Assembly: GCA_019594235.1 (NCBI GenBank)
Contig: JAFDTG010000003.1
Span: 1-31,542 of the forward strand
Source of the DNA: Candidatus Saliniplasma halalkaliphilum
GTDB taxonomy: Archaea; Thermoplasmatota; Thermoplasmata; Halarchaeoplasmatales; Halarchaeoplasmataceae
DNA length: 31,542 nt
Reading direction: 5' to 3'
A model generated the notes under the pieces. That model was not told the origin of the DNA. It saw only the letters and a program-made list of their open reading frames with translations, and did no database searches. Position numbers and translations under genes: made by a program. Of the stretch, positions 21,305 through 30,249 are shown piece by piece. The first letter of the stretch is position 1, and each line of letters opens with the position of its first letter.

Positions 21305-22162
21305 ATGAACAACAAAAGCCCCGAATCCCCAAAAAATGAAGAAAACTCTATGGAAGGAGCCGTACATGAACTTATAAATGGTTTGCTTCGTGAAAGCAAA
21401 GTTTATGTTGTCGGTGTAGGTGGATGTGGATGCAATACAGTACAGTATATAAACGAAAGAAATATGAACGATGTCAAGACCATCGGTATCAATACAGATG
21501 ACAGTATTCTAGGACAACTGAACGTAGATCGCCAGATGTTGATCGGTAAAGAGTTAACCAACGGAAAAGGTGCCTGTGGTGACCCAAGTATAGGTAAAAG
21601 GGCGGCACAAACCAACGAGGAACAGATACTGAAAACAATGGAAGATGCTGATTTTGTGGTTCTAGTAGCCGGTTTAGGTGGTGGAACAGGATCTGGAGCA
21701 GCACCTGTTATCGCCGATCTGGCAAAAAGGAATGACAAAATGGTTATCTCGTACGCAGTGATGCCTTTTTCAGCAGAAGCAACCAGGTATAAAAAAGCTG
21801 AAACGCATCTAGAAGAATTGACACAGATAAGCCACGCGGTAACCGTTTTTGAGAACGACAACACTTTAATGCACGGAGATAGAACCATTTCAGAAGGCTT
21901 TGAATTGACTGGCAAGATGCTTTACAAGGTAGTAAAGCGTCTGAAAATGGAATGTATAAACGAATTCTTCCACGAAATAGGATTGGATGCTATCGGATTA
22001 TCCGAAAACCTTTCTAGTTTAGAAAACCAAATTCCCGAGAGGGAAGTGAAGAGCGAGAAGGCAGAGAGACCACCTGTGATCGAAGCCCTGAGTGTGATAG
22101 AGGAAACAAAAGAAAATACCTCTGGACCCACTCTAGACTCGTTTTTAGAAACACATAACTAA
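21305..22162 (+). CDS. FtsZ-type GTPase domain protein lacking the C-terminal domain
   Basis: 285 aa against about 350-400 for FtsZ. GTP-binding loops are intact: T1 GVGGCGCNTV (37-46), T3 region LTNGKGACGDP, T4 AGLGGGTGSGAAP (122-134), T5 MPFSAEATR, and T6 ENDN. Helix H7 follows (about 198-218). After that the expected T7 loop (NxDxxD) and the C-terminal activation domain are absent; instead there is a short linker and an acidic, low-complexity tail. T7 completes the GTPase site of the neighbouring subunit, so this protein could bind GTP but not stimulate hydrolysis in a partner. GGAGG is at 21289-21293. A T-rich terminator follows the stop, and I see no frameshift. Confidence 0.88.
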   Translation: MNNKSPESPKNEENSMEGAVHELINGLLRESKVYVVGVGGCGCNTVQYINERNMNDVKTIGINTDDSILGQLNVDRQMLIGKELTNGKGACGDPSIGKRAAQTNEEQILKTMEDADFVVLVAGLGGGTGSGAAPVIADLAKRNDKMVISYAVMPFSAEATRYKKAETHLEELTQISHAVTVFENDNTLMHGDRTISEGFELTGKMLYKVVKRLKMECINEFFHEIGLDAIGLSENLSSLENQIPEREVKSEKAERPPVIEALSVIEETKENTSGPTLDSFLETHN

Positions 22163-22178
22163 AAAACTCTTCACAACT

Positions 22179-22195
22179 CTCTTTTTTATTTTATC
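22179..22195 (+). terminator. T-rich terminator after FtsZ-like gene
   Basis: CTCTTTTTTATTTTATC begins 17 bp after the stop, with no stem. It is of the kind used by archaeal RNA polymerase for intrinsic termination. Confidence 0.4.
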
Positions 22196-22202
22196 AAAAT
22201 CA

Positions 22203-22631
22203 CTAAGTTTTGTCCTTAGAGGCTGTATTCTCAAAATTCTCTATTTCTATTTCTGAAGGGTCTCCTTTCCAATCTTCTGCCATATACTCGGTTTCGACAA
22301 TAGTGGTAATACCGCCTCTGATATTCCAATCTCCTCTTACTTTCATATAACGTGGTTTTAGAACTTTAACGAGGTCGTTCAATATCTTGTTCGTAGCCTC
22401 TTCATGGAAAATTTCAATGTTTCTATAATCTACGATATAGTACTTTAATGATTTTAATTCTATGAGAAGATCTCTAGGGATATAAGTTATAGTTATAGTT
22501 GCAAAATCTGGTTGATCCCTTTTTCCCGGGCACAAACATGTGAATTCCGGACAGATTATTTTGACTTTGAATTCCTTCTCTGCGTACTTGTTTTCTATGG
22601 TTTCTAGTTCAGTCGTGTTCATATTAGTCAT
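22203..22631 (-). CDS. QueF-family nitrile reductase / archaeosine amidinotransferase (QueF-L)
   Basis: 142 aa, the single-domain length. EFTCLCPGKRDQPDFATITI contains the catalytic Cys (C34) and Asp (D42). FHEE carries His76/Glu77, which bind 7-cyano-7-deazaguanine. The QueF signature ELKSLKYY (58-65), known for NADPH binding in bacterial QueF, is complete. Bacterial QueF reduces the nitrile to preQ1. The archaeal QueF-like enzymes instead add ammonia to the preQ0 base in tRNA to give archaeosine. An ATG at 22622 is an alternative start. Presence in an archaeon favours archaeosine, but the intact QueF motif leaves the reductase open. Confidence 0.82.
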   Translation of the reverse strand: MTNMNTTELETIENKYAEKEFKVKIICPEFTCLCPGKRDQPDFATITITYIPRDLLIELKSLKYYIVDYRNIEIFHEEATNKILNDLVKVLKPRYMKVRGDWNIRGGITTIVETEYMAEDWKGDPSEIEIENFENTASKDKT

Positions 22632-22691
22632 AGTTGAATACTGTTATCTGTTAAACATTTTTTCCTATTTTTAAATATATAGGTTCTAATC

Positions 22692-22706
22692 GCTTAAATT
22701 ATAAAT
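22692..22706 (+). promoter_or_regulatory. TATA box of carbamate kinase gene
   Basis: CTTAAATTATAAATA, about 33 bp before the ATG at 22733. There is no ribosome site, so a short-leader or leaderless message is likely. Confidence 0.45.
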
Positions 22707-22732
22707 ACTACAGCTTTGATTCGGTTTCCCTC

Positions 22733-23680
22733 ATGAAGACAGCACTAGTTGCCCTAGGAGGTAATTCCTTAATACGACCCGAAGACGAAGGGACTGCAGA
22801 CGATCAATTCAAAAGGATGAGTGAAACCTGTAAAAAACTTGCAGACATGATATCACAGGGTTATGACATAGTTTTTACACACGGAAATGGACCTCAAGTA
22901 GGCAACATACTGATCCAGAATGAACATTCGTCTCATCTCGTGCCTTCGATGCCCTTGGATATATGTGGTGCTGAATCCCAAGGTCAGATCGGGTACATGT
23001 TCCAGCAGACCTTGAAAAATGAGTTGAAGAAGAAGGGCATAGATAGGAGCATAATCAGCCTCGTGACTCAAGTTTTAGTGGATAAGGACGACCCGGCTTT
23101 TAACGATCCGAGTAAATTCGTCGGACCTTATTATGACGAAGAAGAAGCTAAAAAGATGGAAAAAGAAAGGGACTGGGTAATGAAGAAAACTTCCGATGGA
23201 AAATATCGAAGAGTGGTCCCATCTCCTAAACCAAGAGAAATAATCGAATCTGAAATAATTTCGGATATAATTTTCAGCGGTGAAGATGGACATATCGCCA
23301 TAGCTGCAGGCGGTGGTGGGGTACCTGTGATAGAAGATGAGGGTCAATTGAAGGGAGTCGAAGGTGTGATAGATAAAGACCTTGCAAGCGCTGTTTTAGC
23401 TTCTGATATCGATGAGATGTTCTATATCATGTTAACTAGGGTGGATAGAGTTTATCTTAATTTTGGTGAAGAAGATGAAAAGGCTTTATCCGAGATCACT
23501 CTGGAGGAAGCTAAAAGATACTTAGATGAAGGTCATTTCCCTCCTGGAAGCATGGGGCCTAAGATCGAAGCTTCTATTCACTTCCTTGAAGAAGGCGGTG
23601 AAAGGGTTCTAATAACGTCACCCGAAAAGCTCTATCAGGCACTCGATAAGAAAGATGGTACATACATCATAAGGGAGTAG
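22733..23680 (+). CDS. arcC: Carbamate kinase
   Basis: 315 aa, full length. Motifs: LVALGGNSLIRPEDEGT, FTHGNGPQVGNILIQNE, PLDICGAESQGQIGYM, IIFSGEDGHIAIAAGGGGVPVIED and GSMGPKIEAS. The enzyme interconverts carbamoyl phosphate plus ADP with carbamate plus ATP; in archaea it usually earns ATP from arginine or purine breakdown or supplies carbamoyl phosphate. No arginine deiminase or ornithine carbamoyltransferase gene is nearby. The aminotransferase starts 3 bp after the stop, so they are co-transcribed. Confidence 0.95.
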   Translation: MKTALVALGGNSLIRPEDEGTADDQFKRMSETCKKLADMISQGYDIVFTHGNGPQVGNILIQNEHSSHLVPSMPLDICGAESQGQIGYMFQQTLKNELKKKGIDRSIISLVTQVLVDKDDPAFNDPSKFVGPYYDEEEAKKMEKERDWVMKKTSDGKYRRVVPSPKPREIIESEIISDIIFSGEDGHIAIAAGGGGVPVIEDEGQLKGVEGVIDKDLASAVLASDIDEMFYIMLTRVDRVYLNFGEEDEKALSEITLEEAKRYLDEGHFPPGSMGPKIEASIHFLEEGGERVLITSPEKLYQALDKKDGTYIIRE

Positions 23681-23683
23681 ATC

Positions 23684-24814
23684 ATGAGCGGTAGTGAAAG
23701 AGTCGAAGGTCTTACAGAATCTGTGATTAGAGAGATGACTAGAAAAGCTATCAAAAACGATGCTATTAATCTCTCGCAGGGTTATCCAGAGTATCCCACA
23801 GCTGAAAAAGTAAGAAAAGCTGCCGTAGAAGCTATCAATGAAGATGAAAACCAGTATTCTATAACCTGGGGAAAGCAGGAGTTAAGGGAGAAACTATCTG
23901 AGAAATTGAAGAACTTTAATAACATCGAATACGATCCAGAGATGGAAATAACTATCACCTGTGGTGCCAGCGAATCTATCATGTCAACGATGCTTGGTTT
24001 GATAGATAGTGGGGACGAGGTGATAATCTTCCAGCCTTTCTATGAGAACTACGTCCCATCGGTCAGAATGGCTTCTGGAAAACCGGTTTTCACCACTATA
24101 CAGAACGACATGAGTTTGGACCATGAAGAGATAAAAAACACAGTTAATGAAAATACGAAGATGATATTGTTGAACACTCCTCACAATCCAACAGGTAAAG
24201 TATTTTCCAAAGAAGAGCTTGAATTTATCAGAGATCTTTGTGTTGATAACGATATTTTAGCAGTTACAGATGAGATGTACGAACATATCGTTTTCGAAGG
24301 TGAGCACATATCTTTGGCATCAATAGATGATATGTGGGAAAGAACCGTGACGATCAGCGGATTTTCTAAAGCTTACTCGGTAACTGGATGGAGAGTCGGC
24401 TATTCAGCGGCACCTAAAGATCTGATGAATCCAATAAGAAAAGTCCACGATTACACAACCGTATGCTCACCTACTCCTTTCCAGAAAGCAGCTGTTCAGG
24501 CATTGAGCCTTCCAACAGATTACTATCAAGATATGGTTGATTATTACAGAAAAGCAAGGGATTTCGTTTACGACAAACTCTCAGAATGCGATCTCGAACC
24601 TTCTTTACCGAACGGGGCTTATTACATGATGGCCTCACTCGATAATATTGATATGGATGATATAGAATATACGGACTATCTTGTCAAAGAAAAGGGTGTG
24701 GCTGTAGTACCGGGTTCCAGCTTTTTTGAACACGGTGGTGAAGATATGGTAAGGTTCTGCTTCTCACAAAAGATGGAAGACCTTTCAGAAGCCATGGACC
24801 GTATCTTGAAATGA
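23684..24814 (+). CDS. Class I/II PLP-dependent aminotransferase
   Basis: 376 aa. Fold-type I motifs: LSQGYPEYPT, CGASESIMST (phosphate binding), LLNTPHNPTGKVF, VTDEMYEHIVF and the PLP lysine in SGFSKAYSVTGWRVGY, with the C-terminal VRFCFSQ arginine. It belongs with aspartate/aromatic and kynurenine-type transaminases; the amino donor cannot be told from sequence. GGGAG precedes the ATG. It abuts the convergent flavin-reductase gene with no gap. Confidence 0.9.
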   Translation: MSGSERVEGLTESVIREMTRKAIKNDAINLSQGYPEYPTAEKVRKAAVEAINEDENQYSITWGKQELREKLSEKLKNFNNIEYDPEMEITITCGASESIMSTMLGLIDSGDEVIIFQPFYENYVPSVRMASGKPVFTTIQNDMSLDHEEIKNTVNENTKMILLNTPHNPTGKVFSKEELEFIRDLCVDNDILAVTDEMYEHIVFEGEHISLASIDDMWERTVTISGFSKAYSVTGWRVGYSAAPKDLMNPIRKVHDYTTVCSPTPFQKAAVQALSLPTDYYQDMVDYYRKARDFVYDKLSECDLEPSLPNGAYYMMASLDNIDMDDIEYTDYLVKEKGVAVVPGSSFFEHGGEDMVRFCFSQKMEDLSEAMDRILK

Positions 24815-25333
24815 TCACTCTTCTTGTAGATCCTTGCCCGGTTTCCTAAATTCTCCGCCCCAGTATAATATGGTATCTTCTCTTTTATAGTCCGGTGATT
24901 TTTTTGCATTCACAATTTCACCGATAAACCATGTATGATCTCCCGTTTTGAACTCATCTTTTACTTCACATTCGAAAATCAACGGGAACTCTTCAACTCC
25001 CGGTACAGAGATGTTTTTAGATTTTTCTTTCGTGAGGTCGAACTCTTCGAATTTATCCACATCTCTTCCCGATACTTTACCACAGTCCAATATCTTCTCT
25101 AACTGATCTTTTGTTGGAACGTTTACGGTATACTGCCGATGCTTTTTCATCAACTCGAAGGAATGCCTTTCCGGTGCGATCCCCGTTCCTAGCATGGGTG
25201 GGTCGATAGAGAAAACGTGCAGCATGGCAGCGGTTATCAAGTTGGATTCTTCACCAGTACCAGTTCCTATCAAAACCGTTGGGAAATGCGGTAGAAATTT
25301 CAAAGCCATATCTCCAGATAATTCTTCTTTCAT
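24815..25333 (-). CDS. Flavin reductase-like FMN-binding split-barrel protein
   Basis: 172 aa. LKFLPHFPTVLIGTGTGEES is followed by NLITAAMLHVFSIDPPML, GIAPERHSFELMKKHRQYTV and NVPTKDQLEKILDCGKVSGR, ending in DHTWFIGEIVNAK. This is the DIM6/NTAB-type split barrel that binds FMN. Family members reduce free flavin with NAD(P)H or act as flavoredoxins. Redox partner unknown. Single gene, convergent with the aminotransferase. Confidence 0.88.
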   Translation of the reverse strand: MKEELSGDMALKFLPHFPTVLIGTGTGEESNLITAAMLHVFSIDPPMLGTGIAPERHSFELMKKHRQYTVNVPTKDQLEKILDCGKVSGRDVDKFEEFDLTKEKSKNISVPGVEEFPLIFECEVKDEFKTGDHTWFIGEIVNAKKSPDYKREDTILYWGGEFRKPGKDLQEE

Positions 25334-25431
25334 GATTTCATCAAAGTCGTAATGGATTAATCAATCTTTCGAAAGATCGGTGAACATTCTACTTAAAAGA
25401 CTTAAATATTAAATTAACTATGTAGCCAAAT

Positions 25432-26670
25432 ATGATAGAAAGACCGCGGGGAACACGAGACCTAGATCCAGACGAAATGGAGACCAGACGCAAGATAGAA
25501 CAAAATCTCAGAGATCTATCTACAAGTTTTGGCTACAGAGAGATATTGACTCCAACTTTCGAACATACTGAACTCTTCACAAAAAAGTCAGGTCCGGACA
25601 TAGTCAATGAACTTTATCACTTCGAAGATAAGGGAGGTAGAGATATCGCATTACGTCCAGAATTTACAGCTTCTGTGATTAGAGCTTATAACGAGGGGAT
25701 GAGAGAGCTTCCCAAACCGTTGAAATTATTCTATTTTGGACCGTCATTCAGGTATGAAAGACCTCAATCAGGACGTTATAGAGAGTTCTGGCAGTTCGGA
25801 ACTGAGTTGATCGGGCCGGATACCGCAAGAGCTGATGCAGAGAACATCGCTTTGGCTTATAATTGTGTCAAAAACATCAGACTTGATGAATTCGAGTTGA
25901 GGGTCTCGAATCTTAAAATACTCGATCAATTTTTGCAGGAAAATGATATCGATATCGAAAAAAGACAGGATATCTACCACAAGATCGATAAGGAGGAGCT
26001 CGAAGAGGTCTCTGAAGAGTATTCCCTGGGTTCTAAATTGCTGGACTTTTTAAATATGGAATTAGATGAGATGTCGAATATCCTTAAAGACCCAGAACCT
26101 GTAGAATATCTAAAGGAAGTACTAGATTTATTGGAATATTATGGTCTTGATGAAAAACATCTCAAAGTGGACATAGGTACAGTTAGAGGTCTAGATTATT
26201 ACAAGGGCGTGGTCTTTGAGATAGATGCTGACAATTTAGGTGCTGAAAAGCAGATCTTAGGTGGTGGAGATTACAACCTGGGAGATATATTCGGTATCGA
26301 CATATCGTCCAAAGGCTTTGCCATGGGATTTGATAGGAGCATACTTGCTCTCGAAAACGAAGGAAAATTACCTGAACTGGATGAGATGGATTGTTATATC
26401 ATACCTATAGGTGAAGAGAGTTTCGAGTACTCGTATGAAATTCTTAGAGAGTTGAGATCAAAGAATGTAATAACAGATATAGATTTGATGGGTAGAGGCG
26501 TTGGAAAAGCCCTCGGATATGCTGATAAAAATGATTTTAAGTATGCCCTTTTGGTCGGTGGCAACGAAGTAGAAGATAAATCCGTCACTATAAAGGACAT
26601 GCATTCTGGTGACCAAAAAACCATCGGTAAGGACGAGTTCGTTCGAGAGGTAGATGAGAAATGGAACTGA
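25432..26670 (+). CDS. hisS: Histidyl-tRNA synthetase
   Basis: 412 aa. Class II motif 1 region EILTPTFEHTELFTKKSG, motif 2 FGPSFRYERPQSGRYREFWQ, the histidine motif VRGLDYYKGVVFEI, and motif 3 GFAMGFDRSI. A C-terminal anticodon-binding domain completes it. It charges tRNA(His). It is probably leaderless: an AT-rich CTTAAATATTAAAT lies about 25-30 bp before the ATG and there is no ribosome site. It overlaps the following DUF2085 gene by 10 bp. Confidence 0.96.
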   Translation: MIERPRGTRDLDPDEMETRRKIEQNLRDLSTSFGYREILTPTFEHTELFTKKSGPDIVNELYHFEDKGGRDIALRPEFTASVIRAYNEGMRELPKPLKLFYFGPSFRYERPQSGRYREFWQFGTELIGPDTARADAENIALAYNCVKNIRLDEFELRVSNLKILDQFLQENDIDIEKRQDIYHKIDKEELEEVSEEYSLGSKLLDFLNMELDEMSNILKDPEPVEYLKEVLDLLEYYGLDEKHLKVDIGTVRGLDYYKGVVFEIDADNLGAEKQILGGGDYNLGDIFGIDISSKGFAMGFDRSILALENEGKLPELDEMDCYIIPIGEESFEYSYEILRELRSKNVITDIDLMGRGVGKALGYADKNDFKYALLVGGNEVEDKSVTIKDMHSGDQKTIGKDEFVREVDEKWN

Positions 26671-27284
26671 AACTGTTTGGTAGGAAGATCAACAAGATAC
26701 CATTAGTCCTATTCTTAATAACCATCCTTTATACATCCGGTCTTTTCCTAGCTCCTCTTACTTTGGAACCGGGAACTGTGGAAGGGTTAGAGGGACATGC
26801 CAACATGCTGGACTTCCAAGAAAAATGGCAGGAATTACCTGTGTACCATCGAGTGATTTACACTTTCAGTGATTTCAACTGTCATCAAAAATACTACCGC
26901 TCTTACTACATAAACGGTAATCAGATGCCGGTATGTGCTAGAGATGTGGGCATATTTTCAGGATTGAGTCTCGGACTTTTTGTGATGATGTTTGTAGGAT
27001 CTGAAAGGGACTACAAAGACATTCTATTGAAATTGTTACCGATGAAAATGAATCTATCAAACTCTCAAAAATCGTACCTGCTGGTCTTCTTAGGTGCATT
27101 ATTCGTTTTACCCATGGCTCTTGACGGAGGGATCCAGTTGGTTACAGCGTATGAAAGCACAAATCTCATGAGGGTTTTAACTGGTCTTATATTCGGCTTT
27201 GGATTCAGTGCATTTATATCAGCTATACTTCTATCGGCAGAGGTTGAGATCACGGAAACCCGGGAATCTCGGGCTGAGAGATGA
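26661..27284 (+). CDS. DUF2085 membrane protein
   Basis: 207 aa. An N-terminal membrane segment (16-35) is followed by VIYTFSDFNCHQKYYRSYYI and QMPVCARDVGIFSGLSLGL, which is the DUF2085 signature (CHQxxxRS and PVCARxxGI), then further membrane segments at about 98-112, 140-160 and 175-197. Function of the family is unestablished; the paired Cys/His suggest a metal or redox site at the membrane. The start overlaps hisS, so expression is coupled. Confidence 0.8.
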   Translation: MELKLFGRKINKIPLVLFLITILYTSGLFLAPLTLEPGTVEGLEGHANMLDFQEKWQELPVYHRVIYTFSDFNCHQKYYRSYYINGNQMPVCARDVGIFSGLSLGLFVMMFVGSERDYKDILLKLLPMKMNLSNSQKSYLLVFLGALFVLPMALDGGIQLVTAYESTNLMRVLTGLIFGFGFSAFISAILLSAEVEITETRESRAER

Positions 27285-27343
27285 AAACGGTCACACAAAA
27301 CTTATATATGGTTTTATTACTGCTTCGGATTTGAGGATTCACG

Positions 27344-27724
27344 ATGACATTATGGCAAGGTAAATCCAAAAGAAAAGTCACAGGTGGAAGAAGAAGATAC
27401 TCAAGGAAGAAACGTAAGTTCGAGATCAGTCAAGATTTCGAAAAACCAGTGATAGGTCCAGAGAAAAGGAAATTGGTCCGATCTCTTGGTGGAAATCAGA
27501 AAAATAGAGTGGTCAATGCGGAGTATGCTAATATAGCCGATAGAGAAGGCAACGTACAAAAAGTTGAGATAAACAACGTACTTGAAAACCCTGCAAACCC
27601 GAACTATGTACAAAGGAATATCCTTACAAAGGGAGCTAAAGTCGAAACTGAGATAGGCAAAGCTGTGATAACTTCTAGACCTGGTCAGGATGGGGTTGTA
27701 AACGCCATACTGGTAGAGGAATAG
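27344..27724 (+). CDS. rps8e: 30S ribosomal protein eS8
   Basis: 126 aa. The N-terminus WQGKSKRKVTGGRRRYSRKK is the archaeal eS8 signature; NRVVNAEYANIAD and YVQRNILTKGAKVETEIGKA with a C-terminal GQDGVVNAILVEE follow. Usual archaeal length. A TATA box (TTATATATGG, about 27301-27310) and GAGGA just before the ATG give a short leader. It is followed after 4 bp by srp19. Confidence 0.96.
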   Translation: MTLWQGKSKRKVTGGRRRYSRKKRKFEISQDFEKPVIGPEKRKLVRSLGGNQKNRVVNAEYANIADREGNVQKVEINNVLENPANPNYVQRNILTKGAKVETEIGKAVITSRPGQDGVVNAILVEE

Positions 27725-27728
27725 ATTT

Positions 27729-28019
27729 ATGGCTCTAAAGAAAAGGAACACATGGGTCATATATCCTGAATATTTTGATAAAGATAAATCAAAGAATGAA
27801 GGTAGAAGAGTTCCGAAGAAATACGCGGTTTCCTCTCCTGAACTCCAAGAGATAAGTAAGCTTCTCAAACAGTTTGATATACCTAACATGAAGGAAGACC
27901 ATAAAGCTCATCCAAGTACCTGGTATGAGAAAAACGGTCGGATCATCATCAATAAACAAAAAATGTCAAAACAGAAATTTTTAAAACAGCTCGGTAAGAA
28001 GCTTAGAGATAGAAGATGA
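27729..28019 (+). CDS. srp19: Signal recognition particle protein SRP19
   Basis: 96 aa. WVIYPEYFDKDKSKNEGRRV, PKKYAVSSPELQEISKLLKQ, then a basic C-terminus QLGKKLRDRR. It binds the SRP RNA tips and helps SRP54 assembly. Co-transcribed with eS8, a pairing common in archaea. It ends directly against the convergent endA. Confidence 0.94.
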   Translation: MALKKRNTWVIYPEYFDKDKSKNEGRRVPKKYAVSSPELQEISKLLKQFDIPNMKEDHKAHPSTWYEKNGRIIINKQKMSKQKFLKQLGKKLRDRR

Positions 28020-29069
28020 TCACGGAGTAACTCTTTTTATTCTGAAATAAACTGGTTCATCATTCTTTTGTCTCGCATAAATAAATGTCTTTTTAACGCT
28101 GTGTGCAACCCTTACAGATTTGCTTATATTATACCATGAAGTGGTAAAATCCTTAGGAACCGGTTCTATAATAAATTCAGCGTGATGATGTTCTGGATCC
28201 CCTTTATAACATCTAAAAGCTGTCCCGTACTTGAAACCTGTTTTGGGAACCATCTCGTTATTACGTAGATGACTGTATATATTGTATTTCAAATCAAGAT
28301 TGTCGTCTTTTTCAGAACCGTATCCTTTCAACTCTTCGAAACTGAAATATTCTTCTTCGGACTCCTTTTTCACATCTAGATATCCGTGTTCTACGAGATA
28401 CAAAGATTCTAAAAGAGATATCTCGATATTATTATCTATTATATTCCCAAAAAACTGTTCATCATATAGAATAGAATTCGACTCGTCGATGATACATTTG
28501 TATCCGTGCAAGTTTCCTTCGATCTTTTTTCCGTCGTATTTTTCGACTTTACCGTTTACGACTAATGTCGACATCTTGTAGTAGGTTACATCACCCTCTA
28601 GATCAAGCAGGCCGACTATCATAGTCTTTTTTAATTTGTTGATCACATTGTACATCTCTTCGATCTTTTTTATCGAGAAAGTATCAGTTTCCAGGTTAGC
28701 TTTTAACCAGTATCTCGTTGGTGTTTTACCAGGTCCACCTCCTCTAGGGAACACTCTAAAATCAGCAGGGTCCGATGCCTTCTTTAAAACGTAACCTCTC
28801 AACCTCATATCCCTGTAAACTGGATAGATAACATCAAACCTATCATCTATTTCTACAGCCTTTTCCATCAGGACTTCTTTAGGTAGATCATCACCTTCAG
28901 AATCTACAACTTCCAGTCGCTGGGCTTCGATCAAGTAGATAGCCTCTAACAGATTTAATTCTACTCCACCTCCAGACAAAGGTTTACCGAAGTAACCTTT
29001 ATTGTAAAGTCTGTTGCCTTTCTTCTCATCTTCGACCATTACCACGTGACCATCTAACTTACCTGGCAC
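28020..29069 (-). CDS. endA: tRNA-splicing endonuclease, two-repeat (homodimer) type
   Basis: 349 aa, twice the size of the one-domain enzyme. Two copies of the N-terminal/catalytic unit are recognisable: GGGVELNLLEAIYLIEAQRL in the first, NNIEISLLESLYLVEHGYL in the second. The second has the active site: FKYGTAFRCY (Tyr288), HHHAEF (His at 294-296) and VRVAHSVKKTFIYA (Lys326/327). The first copy lacks these residues and is structural. It removes introns at bulge-helix-bulge motifs. This form is typical of euryarchaea. Neither tRNA gene in this window has an intron. Confidence 0.95.
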   Translation of the reverse strand: MPGKLDGHVVMVEDEKKGNRLYNKGYFGKPLSGGGVELNLLEAIYLIEAQRLEVVDSEGDDLPKEVLMEKAVEIDDRFDVIYPVYRDMRLRGYVLKKASDPADFRVFPRGGGPGKTPTRYWLKANLETDTFSIKKIEEMYNVINKLKKTMIVGLLDLEGDVTYYKMSTLVVNGKVEKYDGKKIEGNLHGYKCIIDESNSILYDEQFFGNIIDNNIEISLLESLYLVEHGYLDVKKESEEEYFSFEELKGYGSEKDDNLDLKYNIYSHLRNNEMVPKTGFKYGTAFRCYKGDPEHHHAEFIIEPVPKDFTTSWYNISKSVRVAHSVKKTFIYARQKNDEPVYFRIKRVTP

Positions 29070-29187
29070 TTTATCAGGACAGCTATCAAAACTTAACTAT
29101 TAAAATCTATTCTTTATCGGACATATCGTTATTGAATGATAATTCTCAGTCAACTATAAATATCCAATGATTTGTGATTAATATTAT

Positions 29188-29598
29188 ATGAATAACTTGT
29201 TCGCATATGGCACTCTGATGTATGAAGATGAAGAACCTAGTTTCAGTATAGATCTGGATAAATATCTAGTTGAAACGAAAAAGGGGGAAGTTAGAGGTGA
29301 TCTTTACGTCGTCGAGGGCTTTCCATTCCTTGATCCAGAAGGTAACGGGAAAGTTGAAGGAAAACTGTTCATTCTTTCAGATATCGATAGAGTATTAAGT
29401 AAATATGATAAAATAGAGGGAGCGGAAGAGAGTCAACCATTCTTTGAGAGGAGAGTAATGGAAGTTGAACTAAAGGACGGGTCTGAAGTCGATGCTTATT
29501 GTTATGTCGGAGGGGAAAGTCTGAGAAAGTGCTTCGGAAAACCTGAGTATAAAGTTGATGCATCGTGCTGGGACGACATTAAAGGTAGATGGGAATGA
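29188..29598 (+). CDS. Gamma-glutamylcyclotransferase-like (GGCT/AIG2) protein
   Basis: 136 aa. NNLFAYGTLMYEDE has the YGTLM substrate-binding loop. EVRGDLYVVEGFPFLDPEG and KYDKIEGAEESQPFFERRVM contain the likely catalytic Glu in the Y-x-x-x-E-G context, followed by a VDAYCYVG strand. Members act on gamma-glutamyl amines or peptides; substrate here unknown. The next gene may share its transcript. Confidence 0.87.
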   Translation: MNNLFAYGTLMYEDEEPSFSIDLDKYLVETKKGEVRGDLYVVEGFPFLDPEGNGKVEGKLFILSDIDRVLSKYDKIEGAEESQPFFERRVMEVELKDGSEVDAYCYVGGESLRKCFGKPEYKVDASCWDDIKGRWE

Positions 29599-29640
29599 GT
29601 GAGACAAAAAATTAAAGTGAATCTTTTTTATTGTGTTTTC

Positions 29641-30249
29641 ATGAGTTTAAAAATACTGGTTGTATCGGATATCCATGGATCTATCAAATCTATCAATCGA
29701 ATAAACGCAGTGATTTACAATCATGAACCGGAGATGTTAGTTGTATGTGGGGACATCACAAATTTTGGTGATAAAGAATACGCTGTAAAGATCTTAGAGA
29801 AGATAGACATCGAACCGATCCTAGGTGTTGCTGGCAACTGCGACCCAGTGGGAGTGGATGAGGCGTATGATGTTGTTGATGGTGTGAATTTAGATCTTGA
29901 TACTTTTGACTTTAAAGGTATAACTTTTTGTGGTCTCTCAGGTAGTAAATACTCAGATGAAAGATTATCTCAATTTAGAACGGTAGCTGAGGATGCTGAC
30001 GTATTTGTCTTTCATTCTCCACCTTATGGTTATTTGGACGAGGCATCTAGAGGTAAGCATATCGGAGAACGTGGTCTACTGGAGATAATAGCGGAAACAA
30101 ACCCTATGCTAGTGTTGAGTGGTCACGTACATGAAAGCAGAGGAGTTATCGAGGAAGAAGGAACAGTCTATGTTAATCCCGGTCCTGCGTATGAAGACAA
30201 TCTAGCGATAGTTGAAATCGGTGATAAAGTTAGAGCTAAGTTGATTTAA
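29641..30249 (+). CDS. Metallophosphoesterase (YfcE/MJ0936-like)
   Basis: 202 aa from the ATG at 29641; a GTG at 29599 is in frame but its extra N-terminus has no family counterpart. All five calcineurin-type motifs are present: VVSDIHGS, VVCGDITNFGD, VAGNCD, FVFHSPPYG and LSGHVHES. Two metal ions are bound and phosphodiesters are hydrolysed; the natural substrate is unknown. It is followed by the AT-rich non-coding stretch. Confidence 0.93.
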   Translation: MSLKILVVSDIHGSIKSINRINAVIYNHEPEMLVVCGDITNFGDKEYAVKILEKIDIEPILGVAGNCDPVGVDEAYDVVDGVNLDLDTFDFKGITFCGLSGSKYSDERLSQFRTVAEDADVFVFHSPPYGYLDEASRGKHIGERGLLEIIAETNPMLVLSGHVHESRGVIEEEGTVYVNPGPAYEDNLAIVEIGDKVRAKLI

